NCBI GenBank assembly: GCA_016711225.1
Contig: JADJTK010000007.1
Span: 186,001 to 250,000 of the forward strand
Reading direction: 5' to 3'
DNA: 64,000 nucleotides
DNA from: Opitutaceae bacterium
GTDB taxonomy: Bacteria > Verrucomicrobiota > Verrucomicrobiia > Opitutales > Opitutaceae
Under the pieces are notes generated by a model. That model saw only the letters and a program-made list of their open reading frames with translations. It did not search any database and was not told the DNA's origin. The position numbers and the translations under genes were made by a program. Positions within the stretch are counted from its first letter, which is position 1. Each line of letters opens with the position of its first letter. Positions 33,858 through 42,797 of this stretch are shown piece by piece.

Positions 33858-35336
33858 CTACTCGCCCTCGTCCTGACCGATGAGGGCCACGGCCACACCC
33901 TGCTCGCGGTACAGGTTCAATTTGTTGCGCAGCGTGCGGATGCTGATCTTGAGGATCGTCGCCGCCTGCGTGCGATTGCCCCCGGTCTTGCGCAGCGCAT
34001 CCAAGATGTGCTGCTGCTCCAGGTCCTCGAGGGAAAGAAAGCTCGCTTCACTGGGCGCCGCCACAGCCACGGCCGCAAGCGGCACCGGTACTGGGGCTAC
34101 AGGGACCGGGGCCTGCGCGGGTTCGAGCGGCGAAGCGGCGGCCATGGGCTTGGCGGAGGGGCTGGTGCTCGGCGCCATCTCCGGCAGGCTCAGCAGGCTG
34201 GGCGGAATCGGCCGGCCCGGCTCGGCCAGGATCACCGCCCGCTCGACGGTATTCTGGAGTTCGCGCACGTTGCCCGGCCAGCTGTAGTCGCGAATCGAAG
34301 CCACAGCGGCTTCCGACCAGCCCGAGGACTTCAGCCCATGTTTGCGTGCGTAGCGCTTGAGGAAGGCGTCCGCCAGCATGACCACGTCGCCGGTCCGTTC
34401 GCGCAGCGGCGGCACATGGATCGGAAAGACGTTGAGACGATAATAGAGATCCTGACGGAATTTCCCGTCCTGGACGGAGTGCAACAGATCGCGGTTGGAG
34501 GTGGCGAGGATACGGACGTTGGACTTCATCGTCTTGTTGCCCCCCACCCGCTCGAACTCCTTCTCCTGGAGCACGCGCAGCAGCTTCGCCTGCAGGTGCA
34601 GCGGGATCTCGCTGATCTCGTCAAGCAGCAGGGTTCCGCCGTTGGCCAGTTCGAAGCGGCCTTCGCGCCGCTCGGTGGCACCGGTGAACGCTCCTCGCTC
34701 GTGGCCGAAGAACTCGCTCTCCATGAGGTTCTCGCTCACGGCCGCACAGTTGACCTTGATGAAAGGGGCGCTCTTGCGCGGGCTGTTGCGGTAGAGCTCG
34801 CGGGCGACCATCTCCTTGCCTGTGCCGCTTTCACCGGTGAGCAACACGGTGGCATCGGTTGGCGCGACCTTGAGGATGAGCTGGCGCAGGCGGCGCATCA
34901 CCGGGCTGTCGCCGAGCAGATCGCCCTCGTCGCCGCTCTCGCTGAGGATGCGATTGACCTTCACCAATTGGCCAAACGACTCGGCCTTCTTCACGATCAC
35001 CTCGATGATGTCCGGGGTGAAGGGCTTGATGAGATAGTCGAAGGCGCCGGCGCGCATGCACATCACGGCCGACTCGATCGAACCGTAACCAGTCATCATG
35101 ACGACAAGCGGCGGCTCGGGGCTGGTCATCACCCGCTCGAGGAAATCCTGCCCGCTGCCATCGGGCAGGCGGACGTCGCAGAAAATCAGGTCGAATTTCT
35201 CGCGGACCAACGTGGCCTCGGCTTCGGCGATCATCCCGGCCGTGGTGACGGTGAACCGTTTTTTGGGCAGGATTTCGCGAAGCGCTTTGCAGACGATGGG
35301 TTCGTCGTCGATGATGAGAATCTTTTCCAGCGACAT
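33858..35336 (-). CDS. Sigma-54-dependent NtrC-family response regulator
   Basis: 492 residues from ATG 35336. The receiver domain has D10-D11 and phospho-acceptor D54 (F-C-D-V-R-L-P-D). The AAA+ domain (about 140-375) has Walker A G-E-S-G-T-G-K-E, the sigma-54 contact loop G-A-F-T-G-A and L-L-D-E-I-S-E-I. A Pro/Ala linker leads to a Fis-type helix-turn-helix (G-G-N-R-T-Q-A-A-T-I-L-K-I). It activates sigma-54 RNA polymerase after phosphorylation. It sits upstream of amt on the same strand and a sigma-54 promoter lies before glnA at 43.9 kb, so nitrogen control is plausible. No adjacent kinase is present. Confidence 0.92.
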   Translation of the reverse strand: MSLEKILIIDDEPIVCKALREILPKKRFTVTTAGMIAEAEATLVREKFDLIFCDVRLPDGSGQDFLERVMTSPEPPLVVMMTGYGSIESAVMCMRAGAFDYLIKPFTPDIIEVIVKKAESFGQLVKVNRILSESGDEGDLLGDSPVMRRLRQLILKVAPTDATVLLTGESGTGKEMVARELYRNSPRKSAPFIKVNCAAVSENLMESEFFGHERGAFTGATERREGRFELANGGTLLLDEISEIPLHLQAKLLRVLQEKEFERVGGNKTMKSNVRILATSNRDLLHSVQDGKFRQDLYYRLNVFPIHVPPLRERTGDVVMLADAFLKRYARKHGLKSSGWSEAAVASIRDYSWPGNVRELQNTVERAVILAEPGRPIPPSLLSLPEMAPSTSPSAKPMAAASPLEPAQAPVPVAPVPVPLAAVAVAAPSEASFLSLEDLEQQHILDALRKTGGNRTQAATILKISIRTLRNKLNLYREQGVAVALIGQDEGE

Positions 35337-35469
35337 CGCTGCGGCAAGGTAGGGTGGCGGCTCCCGCAAAGTCAAAACAAGTAGCGCGGCCCAGCAGAAA
35401 ACCACGAGGGAAAAGCCGGCCTAAGGCCCCTTCACCAACCGCCCGGGCCCGCCGGCCGGTGCTGCGCAT

Positions 35470-35501
35470 GAAAAACCCGGCGACGCAGAAGCATCGCCGG
35501 G
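35470..35501 (-). terminator. Intrinsic terminator after the FlgM-like gene
   Basis: Stem CCCGGCGA (35476-35483) with TCGCCGGG (35494-35501), plus an inner GC pairing, followed on the minus strand by five T. It separates the FlgM-like transcript from the NtrC-family gene. Confidence 0.85.
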
Positions 35502-35542
35502 CGAAATCAAGGGCGCGGCCCCGGAGGCGGCGCTCCGAAAAC

Positions 35543-35842
35543 TCAATCGGTGTCGGACTCGCCGCCCACGTCGCTGTCGTCAGGATGCGCAACAAGCAAC
35601 TCGGCGAGTTTGCGCACAATAGGTTCCTGGGGATAGGAGGGGTCGGAAGCCAGGGAGCGGCCGAGCTCGATCACATCGGGGCGGGTGGCCGGCTGCTGGT
35701 CGAGCGCCTGGCGCATGCGATTGAGCGATTCGGTGCTGAATCGATCGCTCACCTCGGGAGCACGCGGGGCGGGGCGGGACACCGGGACGGGGATCCCTCC
35801 AATGTGGGGAGTCGAACCTGTGCGGTTGGTGGAATTGATCAT
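35543..35842 (-). CDS. Small FlgM-like protein
   Basis: 99-residue protein. A flexible N-terminal half (M-I-N-S-T-N...) is followed by a helical C-terminal half containing S-T-E-S-L-N-R-M-R-Q-A-L and R-P-D-V-I-E-L-G-R-S-L-A-S-D-P-S-Y-P, then R-K-L-A-E-L-L. This order resembles FlgM, the anti-sigma-28 factor exported through the flagellar basal body. Similarity is by eye and modest. The protein follows the lipoprotein gene by 36 bases, and a FlgN-like coiled-coil protein is encoded at 41.8 kb, which gives some support. No flagellar structural gene is in the window. Confidence 0.5.
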   Translation of the reverse strand: MINSTNRTGSTPHIGGIPVPVSRPAPRAPEVSDRFSTESLNRMRQALDQQPATRPDVIELGRSLASDPSYPQEPIVRKLAELLVAHPDDSDVGGESDTD

Positions 35843-35878
35843 GGCGATAGGGTGCTTTCGCGAAGGCTGGCTGAGAAT

Positions 35879-36637
35879 TCAATCGGCGCGAGGCCGTGAA
35901 ACTTTAGCGGGGACAATCGGGGACACGGGCTCCGGCCGCTTGGGCAAGGCGGCGAATGTATCCGTGAAAACATAGGCGGCGAAACGGCTCGGGCTCTGCA
36001 GCGCGGTGGGACCGGGGTCGACCAGCCCGGAATGGCCGCCGGAGGCATGGCGCCGGGCGGAGTTGGCCACAGCGGGTTGGCGGGCGTCAAAGACGGTGTC
36101 GAAGGCCCACAAAATCGGTCGGGATCCCTGGCTGCCGGCCAATTTCACACGCACCCCCAATGCCAAGGGCGGATAGGGGCGGTAGAGCGTGACGTCGACA
36201 AGCAGGACGGCATCCGCGGCCTGGTCGCGCACAATGCGTTCAAATAGCGACGGAGGCAGCAACTCTACGGAACTCACCGCCGGCTTGCCCGCCACGGCGC
36301 GAACCAGGGCCGCATCGACGGGCACCACCTCAAAGCGCCCCGTGCCCAGCAGCGCGGTGCGGGCCGCAGCCTCCAAAGCGGCGACACTCTCGGCCGGCAG
36401 CCCTTCCAGCCCGGAAAGCGGCAGCAAGGCCACCCGCCGGATCTCGGGCGGCAGCTCGGCAAGCCCGACAAAATTGGTCGGTGTGAAAAACGGCCCCCCC
36501 TGCCAGTCGATGGTCACCTTCGGGCCGCTCTGGCAGCCCGCCAAGAACAACACTGCCAATACCGCCCCGGCCACCGGCCGCCCGGTCCGGGCGCAAAGGT
36601 GTCCGATCCGCGGAAACAGAAAAGAGCGGTGACGCAT
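35879..36637 (-). CDS. Predicted lipoprotein of unknown function
   Basis: 252 residues from ATG 36637. A type II signal peptide ends in the lipobox L-F-L-A-G-C, so the mature protein should be lipid-anchored. The mature part has V-A-L-L-P-L-S-G near the start and F-E-V-V-P-V-D-A and D-A-V-L-L-V-D-V-T-L-Y-R-P-Y-P-P-L, a pattern seen in periplasmic lipoproteins with a nucleoside- or LpoB-like fold and also in flagellar FlgO-type proteins. It is transcribed with the FlgM-like gene. Starts at 36652 and 36679 are also open. Confidence 0.75.
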   Translation of the reverse strand: MRHRSFLFPRIGHLCARTGRPVAGAVLAVLFLAGCQSGPKVTIDWQGGPFFTPTNFVGLAELPPEIRRVALLPLSGLEGLPAESVAALEAAARTALLGTGRFEVVPVDAALVRAVAGKPAVSSVELLPPSLFERIVRDQAADAVLLVDVTLYRPYPPLALGVRVKLAGSQGSRPILWAFDTVFDARQPAVANSARRHASGGHSGLVDPGPTALQSPSRFAAYVFTDTFAALPKRPEPVSPIVPAKVSRPRAD

Positions 36638-36836
36638 CGGAGGTACCGGCATGACGCCAGTATCGGCCCGTTTTGGCAAAAGCTAAATCCCAAGGTCGCA
36701 CCAGGGGTTTCACCCCGGGGGTGGGAGCGCGTTTCCCTCTTAAGAAAGCCCGCGCGCCAACCGATATCCACACTGCAGAGATCGACACGCAGAACCTCGT
36801 GTCCGCGCTCCCCACACGCCCTTTCCCCCACCAGCC

Positions 36837-37751
36837 ATGCTTGCTCCACCCGCACCGCCCGGCCGCCGCTACACCGACGAAGAAATCGATCGGCGCATCG
36901 AAGGCTGTCCCAAGCTCGCCTCCCTCAAAAGCATCAACCGCGCCCTCACCGAACTGGTCAACTCCGAGCAGGGTTTGAACTCCCAGATCGCCGAGATCAT
37001 CCGCCGCGATCCCTCGCTGACCGCCCGCCTGCTGCGGCTGGTCAACTCGGTGTATTTTGGCCTGGCCACCAAGGTGAACAACATCGAGGAGGCCGTCTTC
37101 TTCCTAGGCCTGCGCCAGATCCGCGAACTGGCGACAGCCACCCCCGTCATCGAGGAACTCGAGAAGCTCCACCACAACTGGCCCGCGGTGAACTGGAAGG
37201 ACCTGTGGAAACACAGCATCGGCTCGGCGATCATGACACGCGAAATCCTCGCCACCACCAGCTTGATGATCGACGACGACACCGACTACATCGTCGGCCT
37301 GCTGCACAACGTCGGCAAGGTGGTCATCGCCTACGCCTTCCCCGAAGAGTTCAAGGAACTGCTGGCCTTCCGCGCCCAGAGCACGGGGGAGGTGGTCGCC
37401 TTTGAGCGCGACCTGCTCGGCCGCGACCACGGCTCGATCGGGGCCCGCTACCTGCAATGCCACCGGCTCTCGACCGAGATCGTCGAGAGTGTCCAATTCC
37501 ACAACACCCCCGACCTCGCCCCTCACCACTCCTTGTTGGCCGGCGCCGTGCAACTGGCCGACCGACTGGTCTGCTACGCCGGCATTCCCGGCGGTCTCGA
37601 GCAGATCCCGCCACCCGAGACCGATTCCTGGCTCGAACTGGCCGGTTGGAAAATCCTCTTCGGCTCCAGCGAACACGAGACTGCCCTCGCCCGCGCCTCC
37701 ATCCTGAACAAGCTGCAACGTCTGCCGGGCCTGCTCCAAGGCCTCGTCTGA
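36837..37751 (+). CDS. HDOD-domain signalling protein
   Basis: 304-residue protein filled by one HDOD domain, a relative of HD phosphohydrolases lacking the full metal site and used as a signalling output. Typical features are R-D-P-S-L-T-A-R-L-L-R-L-V-N-S, the F-L-G-L-R-Q-I-R-E-L motif, and G-L-L-H-N-V-G-K-V. It lies 23 bases upstream of a hybrid histidine kinase on the same strand, so the two probably form one signalling unit. ATG 36837 is the natural start. Confidence 0.9.
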   Translation: MLAPPAPPGRRYTDEEIDRRIEGCPKLASLKSINRALTELVNSEQGLNSQIAEIIRRDPSLTARLLRLVNSVYFGLATKVNNIEEAVFFLGLRQIRELATATPVIEELEKLHHNWPAVNWKDLWKHSIGSAIMTREILATTSLMIDDDTDYIVGLLHNVGKVVIAYAFPEEFKELLAFRAQSTGEVVAFERDLLGRDHGSIGARYLQCHRLSTEIVESVQFHNTPDLAPHHSLLAGAVQLADRLVCYAGIPGGLEQIPPPETDSWLELAGWKILFGSSEHETALARASILNKLQRLPGLLQGLV

Positions 37752-37774
37752 CGGGCTCCCCCACTCCGCCCGCC

Positions 37775-39817
37775 ATGCGCAAACCCAGCCGCAAATCCCC
37801 TCCTCATCCGGCCGCCGCCGAGCCCAAGGCTCCGCGCCCGGCCCCATCACGGCCGGCCAAGGCCGAAGCGAAGGCCCCGCGCCCGGCTCCCACCCGGCTC
37901 ACAGTGCCGGCCAACGGTCGCGACCCCGCTTCCCCGGCCGGCTGGATCGGCTCCTTCGACCAACTGTTTCCAGCCACCAACGACATCGCCTGTTTCCGCG
38001 ACCCCGGCGGGGCGATCATCGACGCCAGCGAGGCCTTCCAGTCCATGTTCGGACGCCGCACCGACCACTGGATCGGCATCCCTTTCGAGCAAATCGTGCA
38101 CCGTGAGGATTTCTCCACCCTCGAACAGGCGCAACGCCAGCTCTCCTCCTCACCCCACCAAGCCAATACCGAGGTGCGCTGCCGCACCCTCCAGGGCTGG
38201 CGCTGGATGCTCTGGGAGGAGTCCTGCTGCCGCGACACCACCGGGCGCATCATCGCCATCCGGGCCGTCGGCCGCGATGTGACCCGCCGCCACATGGCCG
38301 AGGAACAGTCCTTCATCCTCGCTCAGGCCGTCGAGCAGAGTCCCATCGCCACCGCCATCGCCGATCCCGACGGATTCATTCGCTACAGCAACCCGCGCTT
38401 CACCGAATGCACCGGCGCCAGCCTCGAAACCTTGCTGGAGCGCCGCGAACGCATCTTCCGCGACGCCCACCCCACCGAGGAGGCCTACCAGGCCTTCCTG
38501 CGCCAGGTGCGCGGGGGCCATCCCTGGCGTGGCGAGGTCTCCACCCGCAGCCCCTCCGGCGATCCACGCTGGGAATCCGTCCAGGTCTCCGCCATCCGCA
38601 ACCCCTCCGGCGCCGTCACGAATTTCCTGATGCTCCGGGAGGAGATCACCGAGCGCAAAACCCTCGAGGGCCAGCTGCGCCAGGCCCAGAAGCTGGAGAG
38701 CATCGGCACGCTGGCAGGCGGCATCGCCCACGATTTCAACAATTTGCTCTCCATCATCAACGGCTACTCCGAGCTGCTGCTTTCCCGGCCCGACAACGAC
38801 GACCGCGCCACCCGCTTCCTGGGCGAAATCTTCAAAGCCGGCCAGCGCGCCGTGGGCCTGGTCCGCCAGATCCTCACCTTCAGCCGAAAGGTCGAAACCC
38901 TCCTGGCCCCCGTCGAACTCAACCAACTGCTACGCGAACTCGCCGGCATGCTCCAGGAGACCTTCCCGCGCACCATCGTCTTCGACTTCCGTCTCGCCCC
39001 AGCCCTGCCCGCCCTGCTCGCCGACCAAAACCAGGTGCAGCAGATCCTGATGAACCTGTGCGTGAACGCCCGCGACGCCATGCCCGCCGGCGGCACCCTC
39101 ACCCTGGCCACCGAAGCGGTGCCCGGCCGCGAACTCGCCCGCCTCGGCGGCGACCCCGCCCGGTCCTACCAGTGCATTCGCGTCACCGACACCGGAGTGG
39201 GCATTCCGCCGGCAGTTCTGCAGCGGATCTTCGAACCGTTCTTCACCACCAAGGAAAAGGGCAGCGGCACCGGCTTGGGCTTGGCCGTCGTCGAGGGCAT
39301 CGTCTCGCGTCACAGCGGCCTCATCGACGTGCGCAGCACGCCCGACCAAGGCAGCACCTTCCTCATCTATCTGCCAGAAGCCCCCATGCCCGCCACCGCC
39401 CCGGGCGAGCGCCAAGTCCTGCCCCCAGCCCGGGTGCTCACCGGCCGCGTTCTCATCGTCGAGGACGAGGAAAGCCTGCGCAACCTCACCCAAGGCGTGT
39501 TGGAAGCACGCGGGTTCACCGTACGCACCGTCGACGACGGAGCCAAGGCCCTCGACTTCCTCGACCGCCACGCCTCCGAGATCGACTGCGTGATCCTCGA
39601 TGTGAACATGCCGCGCCTCAACGGCATCTCCGTCTTCCAAGTAATACACCAGAAGTACACGAACCTCGGGGTAATCGTCGTCAGCGGCTACCTCTCCTCC
39701 GAGATCAAGCAGCAGTTCCTCGACCTAGGGCAGGATGTATTCATCCACAAACCTTTCCGCGTCGACGATATCATTGCCAAGGTCAACCAGGTGCTCAGCG
39801 CCCGCCACCCGGCCTGA
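37775..39817 (+). CDS. Hybrid histidine kinase PAS-PAS-HisKA-HATPase-REC
   Basis: 680-residue soluble hybrid kinase from ATG 37775. A Pro/Ala/Lys-rich N-terminus of about 45 residues precedes two PAS domains (about 50-170 and 180-300). HisKA holds phospho-acceptor H319 in G-G-I-A-H-D-F-N-N; HATPase has N-box N-A-R-D-A-M and G-S-G-T-G-L-G-L-A. The C-terminal receiver has D609 (I-L-D-V-N-M-P). It follows the HDOD gene by 23 bases and ends five bases before the next start. The signal sensed is unknown. Confidence 0.92.
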   Translation: MRKPSRKSPPHPAAAEPKAPRPAPSRPAKAEAKAPRPAPTRLTVPANGRDPASPAGWIGSFDQLFPATNDIACFRDPGGAIIDASEAFQSMFGRRTDHWIGIPFEQIVHREDFSTLEQAQRQLSSSPHQANTEVRCRTLQGWRWMLWEESCCRDTTGRIIAIRAVGRDVTRRHMAEEQSFILAQAVEQSPIATAIADPDGFIRYSNPRFTECTGASLETLLERRERIFRDAHPTEEAYQAFLRQVRGGHPWRGEVSTRSPSGDPRWESVQVSAIRNPSGAVTNFLMLREEITERKTLEGQLRQAQKLESIGTLAGGIAHDFNNLLSIINGYSELLLSRPDNDDRATRFLGEIFKAGQRAVGLVRQILTFSRKVETLLAPVELNQLLRELAGMLQETFPRTIVFDFRLAPALPALLADQNQVQQILMNLCVNARDAMPAGGTLTLATEAVPGRELARLGGDPARSYQCIRVTDTGVGIPPAVLQRIFEPFFTTKEKGSGTGLGLAVVEGIVSRHSGLIDVRSTPDQGSTFLIYLPEAPMPATAPGERQVLPPARVLTGRVLIVEDEESLRNLTQGVLEARGFTVRTVDDGAKALDFLDRHASEIDCVILDVNMPRLNGISVFQVIHQKYTNLGVIVVSGYLSSEIKQQFLDLGQDVFIHKPFRVDDIIAKVNQVLSARHPA

Positions 39818-39822
39818 ACTCC

Positions 39823-40320
39823 ATGCCACTACCCGCCTGCACGCCCGCCTGCCTCGCCGTCCGCCGTACCCTCGGCGCGCTGCTGGCAGTTTGCGCGCTG
39901 GGCATAGCGGGCCCCACCGCCTTGGCGCGACCCCACCTCCCCTCCACCTTGGTGCTCGAGCCGCTGCGGCCCGCCTCTCGCCTCTACTCGGATCCCGGGT
40001 ACTTGCCGCTGGTCGGCACAGTCCCTCTGCGCTGGCTCCGCCCTCAGCCCCCGACTCCAGCGCCCACCAAGGCCCCGCTCGTGCTCTACAACCCGACCCC
40101 AGCCTCAGCAAAGTCGGCCGGCGCCTCGCCGTCCCAAGCCCAGACCATGGAAGCGCCAGGGACCGGGGAGCCCGCCGGGCTCCAACCCAAGGATTTCCTC
40201 CCCTTCTTTAAGCGCGACTCCAGCGCACCGCCCGCCAAGGCCGGCCCCAAGGAGGGACTGTTATTCACTCCGGCCCGCTCCGCCCTCCCCACTAGCAGCG
40301 CTGACTACAGCCAGCAATGA
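39823..40320 (+). CDS. Predicted exported protein of unknown function
   Basis: 165 residues. A signal peptide at about 12-36 (L-G-A-L-L-A-V-C-A-L-G-I-A-G...A-L-A) precedes a Pro-rich mature part with no recognised domain. It begins five bases after the hybrid kinase stop, and its stop overlaps the next start (ATGA at 40317-40320), so it is translated between signalling and TPR genes. This tight packing is the main reason to believe it. Confidence 0.65.
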   Translation: MPLPACTPACLAVRRTLGALLAVCALGIAGPTALARPHLPSTLVLEPLRPASRLYSDPGYLPLVGTVPLRWLRPQPPTPAPTKAPLVLYNPTPASAKSAGASPSQAQTMEAPGTGEPAGLQPKDFLPFFKRDSSAPPAKAGPKEGLLFTPARSALPTSSADYSQQ

Positions 40321-41684
40321 TCCCGCTCCGCCTCTTCTTCGCCTTCGTCTTCCTCGGCCTCTGGGCGCCCTCCTCCTCCCCGGCGGCGGACTCACACGCA
40401 GCGCATGAGGCGCCTTCAGCACCCACCAAAGCGCACCCCGCGCCGACGGCCGAGCACTCCGCACCGACGCCGCTTGCCACGCCTGCCCCAAGTGCAGTCC
40501 ACGCGGCGACTCCTCCCGCTCACCCAGCGGGACCAACCCACGGCGCGGCTCCGACCGCCGCGACGCCAGACGGCACACAAGAAGAAGTCGCCGAAAGCCT
40601 GCTCGTGCTCGCCCAACGCAGCTTCGCGCGCGGCGACCGCGACACCGCCGAAACCGCCTTCATCGAAGTGCTCAACTCACCGGTCGACGACGCGCTCACC
40701 CAGAAGGCCTTGCTCGCCTACGCCGACTTCCTCCACCAGACCGGCCGCGACACCCGCGCGGCCGCCATCTATGAGAAATTTCTCTCTACCTATCCGTCGG
40801 CCCCCAACACCCAGATGGTGTATATCGCCTTGGGCCGCACGCTGCGCGACATGGGCGCCTTCAGTCTGGCCCAAACCCGCTTCTACGCGGTGCTCAATTC
40901 CGCCCTCGCCGTGTCGCCGGAGAACCTCGATCGCTACCGCGAACTCGCCCAATTGGCCAAGTTTGAGATCGCCGAGACCTTCTACCAGCAGGGCGATTTC
41001 GCGGCCGCCGGCAAGTACTTCGGGCGTATCAAGCTACTAGATCTTCCGGCCGAGGACCGCGCCCGGGCCTCCTTCCGCGAAGCCTACGCCTTCTATCAGG
41101 ACGGCAAGCTTGAGCAGTCCGTCGGCACACTGCGCGCCTTCCTCACGGCATATCCGCAGCATCTCTCCGCCCAGGAAGGCCGCTACCTCCTTTGCATGGC
41201 GCTGCGCCGCCTCGGGCTGACCCAGGAGGCGCTTACCGAGACGCTGACTCTTCTGCGCTCAGCCCAGGCCAGCGCCGAGGCCGACCGTGAAAGCTGGACC
41301 TACTGGCAACGCCGCACCGGCAATCAGCTCGCCAACGACTTCTACGAGCAGGGCGATTTCACCGCAGCCCTCACCATCTACCAGACCTTGGCCGAGCTCC
41401 GCTCCGACCCGGGATGGCGGTGGCCGGCGTTGTACCAGATCGGACTCTGCTACGAGCGTCTTCGTCAGGCCGAACGCGCCGCCGCCGCCTATCGCGACAT
41501 TCTTGCCGAGTCTGCCGCAGCAGCAAAGGTGGGTACGGCCACCACCCCGAGCGATGCCGAAGTGCAACGCATGGCCGAATGGCGATTGGGCCAGATCAAC
41601 TGGGTGGGCACGATCGAGGCATCGGTACGCGACTATGCCGCCCAACAGATGCCCGCCCAGACCACGCCCCCGGCCCTGCAATAG
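40317..41684 (+). CDS. Exported TPR-repeat protein
   Basis: 455 residues. A signal peptide (M-I-P-L-R-L-F-F-A-F-V-F-L-G-L-W) is followed by about 60 residues rich in Ala, Pro and Thr, then tetratricopeptide repeats from about 95 to 420 (for example A-L-L-A-Y-A-D-F-L, Y-E-K-F-L-S-T-Y-P, A-E-T-F-Y-Q-Q-G-D-F). Such periplasmic TPR proteins act as assembly scaffolds. It is translationally coupled to the exported protein upstream and followed by the FlgN-like gene after 129 bases. Its partner is unknown. Confidence 0.85.
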   Translation: MIPLRLFFAFVFLGLWAPSSSPAADSHAAHEAPSAPTKAHPAPTAEHSAPTPLATPAPSAVHAATPPAHPAGPTHGAAPTAATPDGTQEEVAESLLVLAQRSFARGDRDTAETAFIEVLNSPVDDALTQKALLAYADFLHQTGRDTRAAAIYEKFLSTYPSAPNTQMVYIALGRTLRDMGAFSLAQTRFYAVLNSALAVSPENLDRYRELAQLAKFEIAETFYQQGDFAAAGKYFGRIKLLDLPAEDRARASFREAYAFYQDGKLEQSVGTLRAFLTAYPQHLSAQEGRYLLCMALRRLGLTQEALTETLTLLRSAQASAEADRESWTYWQRRTGNQLANDFYEQGDFTAALTIYQTLAELRSDPGWRWPALYQIGLCYERLRQAERAAAAYRDILAESAAAAKVGTATTPSDAEVQRMAEWRLGQINWVGTIEASVRDYAAQQMPAQTTPPALQ

Positions 41685-41813
41685 CGGCAGGCCCCCGGAT
41701 AAAGCAACGCCAACGGTATCCTGCTCGATTTCGCTGCGCGTATTTAGGCAGCACTGCGCAAAATCGACCAGCCCTCCTACGCGCCTCAGCGGTTCCGGCG
41801 CGAAATCGACTTT

Positions 41814-42254
41814 ATGCTCTACAATCAGCACTCTCCGGGCCTACATGCGGGCATGCGTGAAGTCTTGGAGCGTCATCAGCAAATCTGCGACGATCTCTAC
41901 CATCTCGCTCTGGAGGAGAACCAGTTCCTGCAGGAGAAGAAGCGCCCCTACGGTGCCGATCTGCTGGACCGCCGCCAGGCGTTGCTGGACCAGCTCACCA
42001 ACAATCTCGAAGCGCTCAAACTGGCCCTCGTGCCCGCCCAGGGCGAGACGAAGGACTTGGCCGACCTCCGCGAGAAGGTCCGCGCCCGTATCCTACAAAT
42101 CATCCATCTCGACCGGGAGACCGAGAAACTGATCCTGCGCTACAGTCTCCAAAACCGGGGTGGCGCCCCCACTGCCAGCCCAGCGCCGGCCCCACCCGCT
42201 GGCAACGTCGCCCGTCTCTACGGCAAAGTGCTGCCGCCTGCGCCGCGGCGATGA
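41814..42254 (+). CDS. FlgN-like coiled-coil protein
   Basis: 146 residues, almost wholly helical, with L-D-R-R-Q-A-L-L-D-Q-L-T and R-A-R-I-L-Q-I-I-H-L-D, resembling FlgN, the cytoplasmic export chaperone for hook-filament junction proteins. The C-terminal 30 residues are Pro/Ala-rich. A TAG about 70 bases upstream in frame limits the start to ATG 41814. The stop overlaps the next gene (ATGA). With the FlgM-like gene at 35.5 kb it hints at dispersed flagellar genes; similarity is modest. Confidence 0.55.
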   Translation: MLYNQHSPGLHAGMREVLERHQQICDDLYHLALEENQFLQEKKRPYGADLLDRRQALLDQLTNNLEALKLALVPAQGETKDLADLREKVRARILQIIHLDRETEKLILRYSLQNRGGAPTASPAPAPPAGNVARLYGKVLPPAPRR

Positions 42255-42619
42255 GGGGTCCGAGCCGGACCCAAGTCGTACTCGTCGCAGTCCTCGCTGC
42301 GGCAGTGTTCACGAGCTGGCAAGTCGCCCTTGGCCCGCGATCATTGCTGCTGGGATTCAGCTGGACCCAGGCGCATCACTTCGAGTCGCTCCGGATCGGA
42401 GCTTCCAAGTCCTCCGTCATCGACAAGCTCGGACTCCCGCTGCGCACGTCGTCCACCTGCAACCTTCCTCAACGCCAGGGCTTCGAGGAAGCGTTCGGCC
42501 GGGCCAAGACCTCCGGCGCAGCCCGTTTTCTCCTCTGGTACAATGGCGGCAACTGGTATTACTGCGGCGGATTCGATGTCCACGATCGACTCGTTTTCGT
42601 CGGCGAGGGTCACTCGTAG
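42251..42619 (+). CDS. Membrane-anchored BamE/SmpA-like domain protein
   Basis: 122 residues. An N-terminal membrane segment or signal anchor (V-V-L-V-A-V-L-A-A-A-V-F) precedes a small domain with L-R-I-G-A-S-K-S-S-V-I-D-K-L-G-L-P and a C-terminal W-Y-N-G-G-N-W-Y-Y-C, resembling the BamE/OmlA fold (a G-x-S/T-x-x-x-V-x-x-x-L-G-x-P start). Two Cys residues could pair. It is coupled to the FlgN-like gene by an ATGA overlap. The function is unknown. Confidence 0.6.
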   Translation: MRGPSRTQVVLVAVLAAAVFTSWQVALGPRSLLLGFSWTQAHHFESLRIGASKSSVIDKLGLPLRTSSTCNLPQRQGFEEAFGRAKTSGAARFLLWYNGGNWYYCGGFDVHDRLVFVGEGHS

Positions 42620-42743
42620 CCAGAGCACCATCGCCGGATGGCGCATGCGGGTTCGCGCACCGGACACAGGCGGCGCGTCGGCAAGCGACGGCCCCATACT
42701 ATCTCGGCAACACCGCTCCCCCTGCACCGACGCCCGGAAAGAC

Positions 42744-42773
42744 AAAAAAACGCCAGCCCGCGAGGGCTGGCGT
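42744..42773 (-). terminator. Intrinsic terminator after glnA
   Basis: Perfect 10-bp stem ACGCCAGCCC (42750-42759) with GGGCTGGCGT (42764-42773), four-base loop, followed on the minus strand by seven T. It lies 24 bases past the glnA stop. Confidence 0.92.
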
Positions 42774-42797
42774 CGAGAGTGAATCCAAGGAGCGAAA

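Noticed and set aside
41700..41813. Upstream extension of the FlgN-like gene (plausible residues before M)
   Set aside because: An in-frame TAG interrupts it, and no alternative start exists between that stop and the ATG at 41814.
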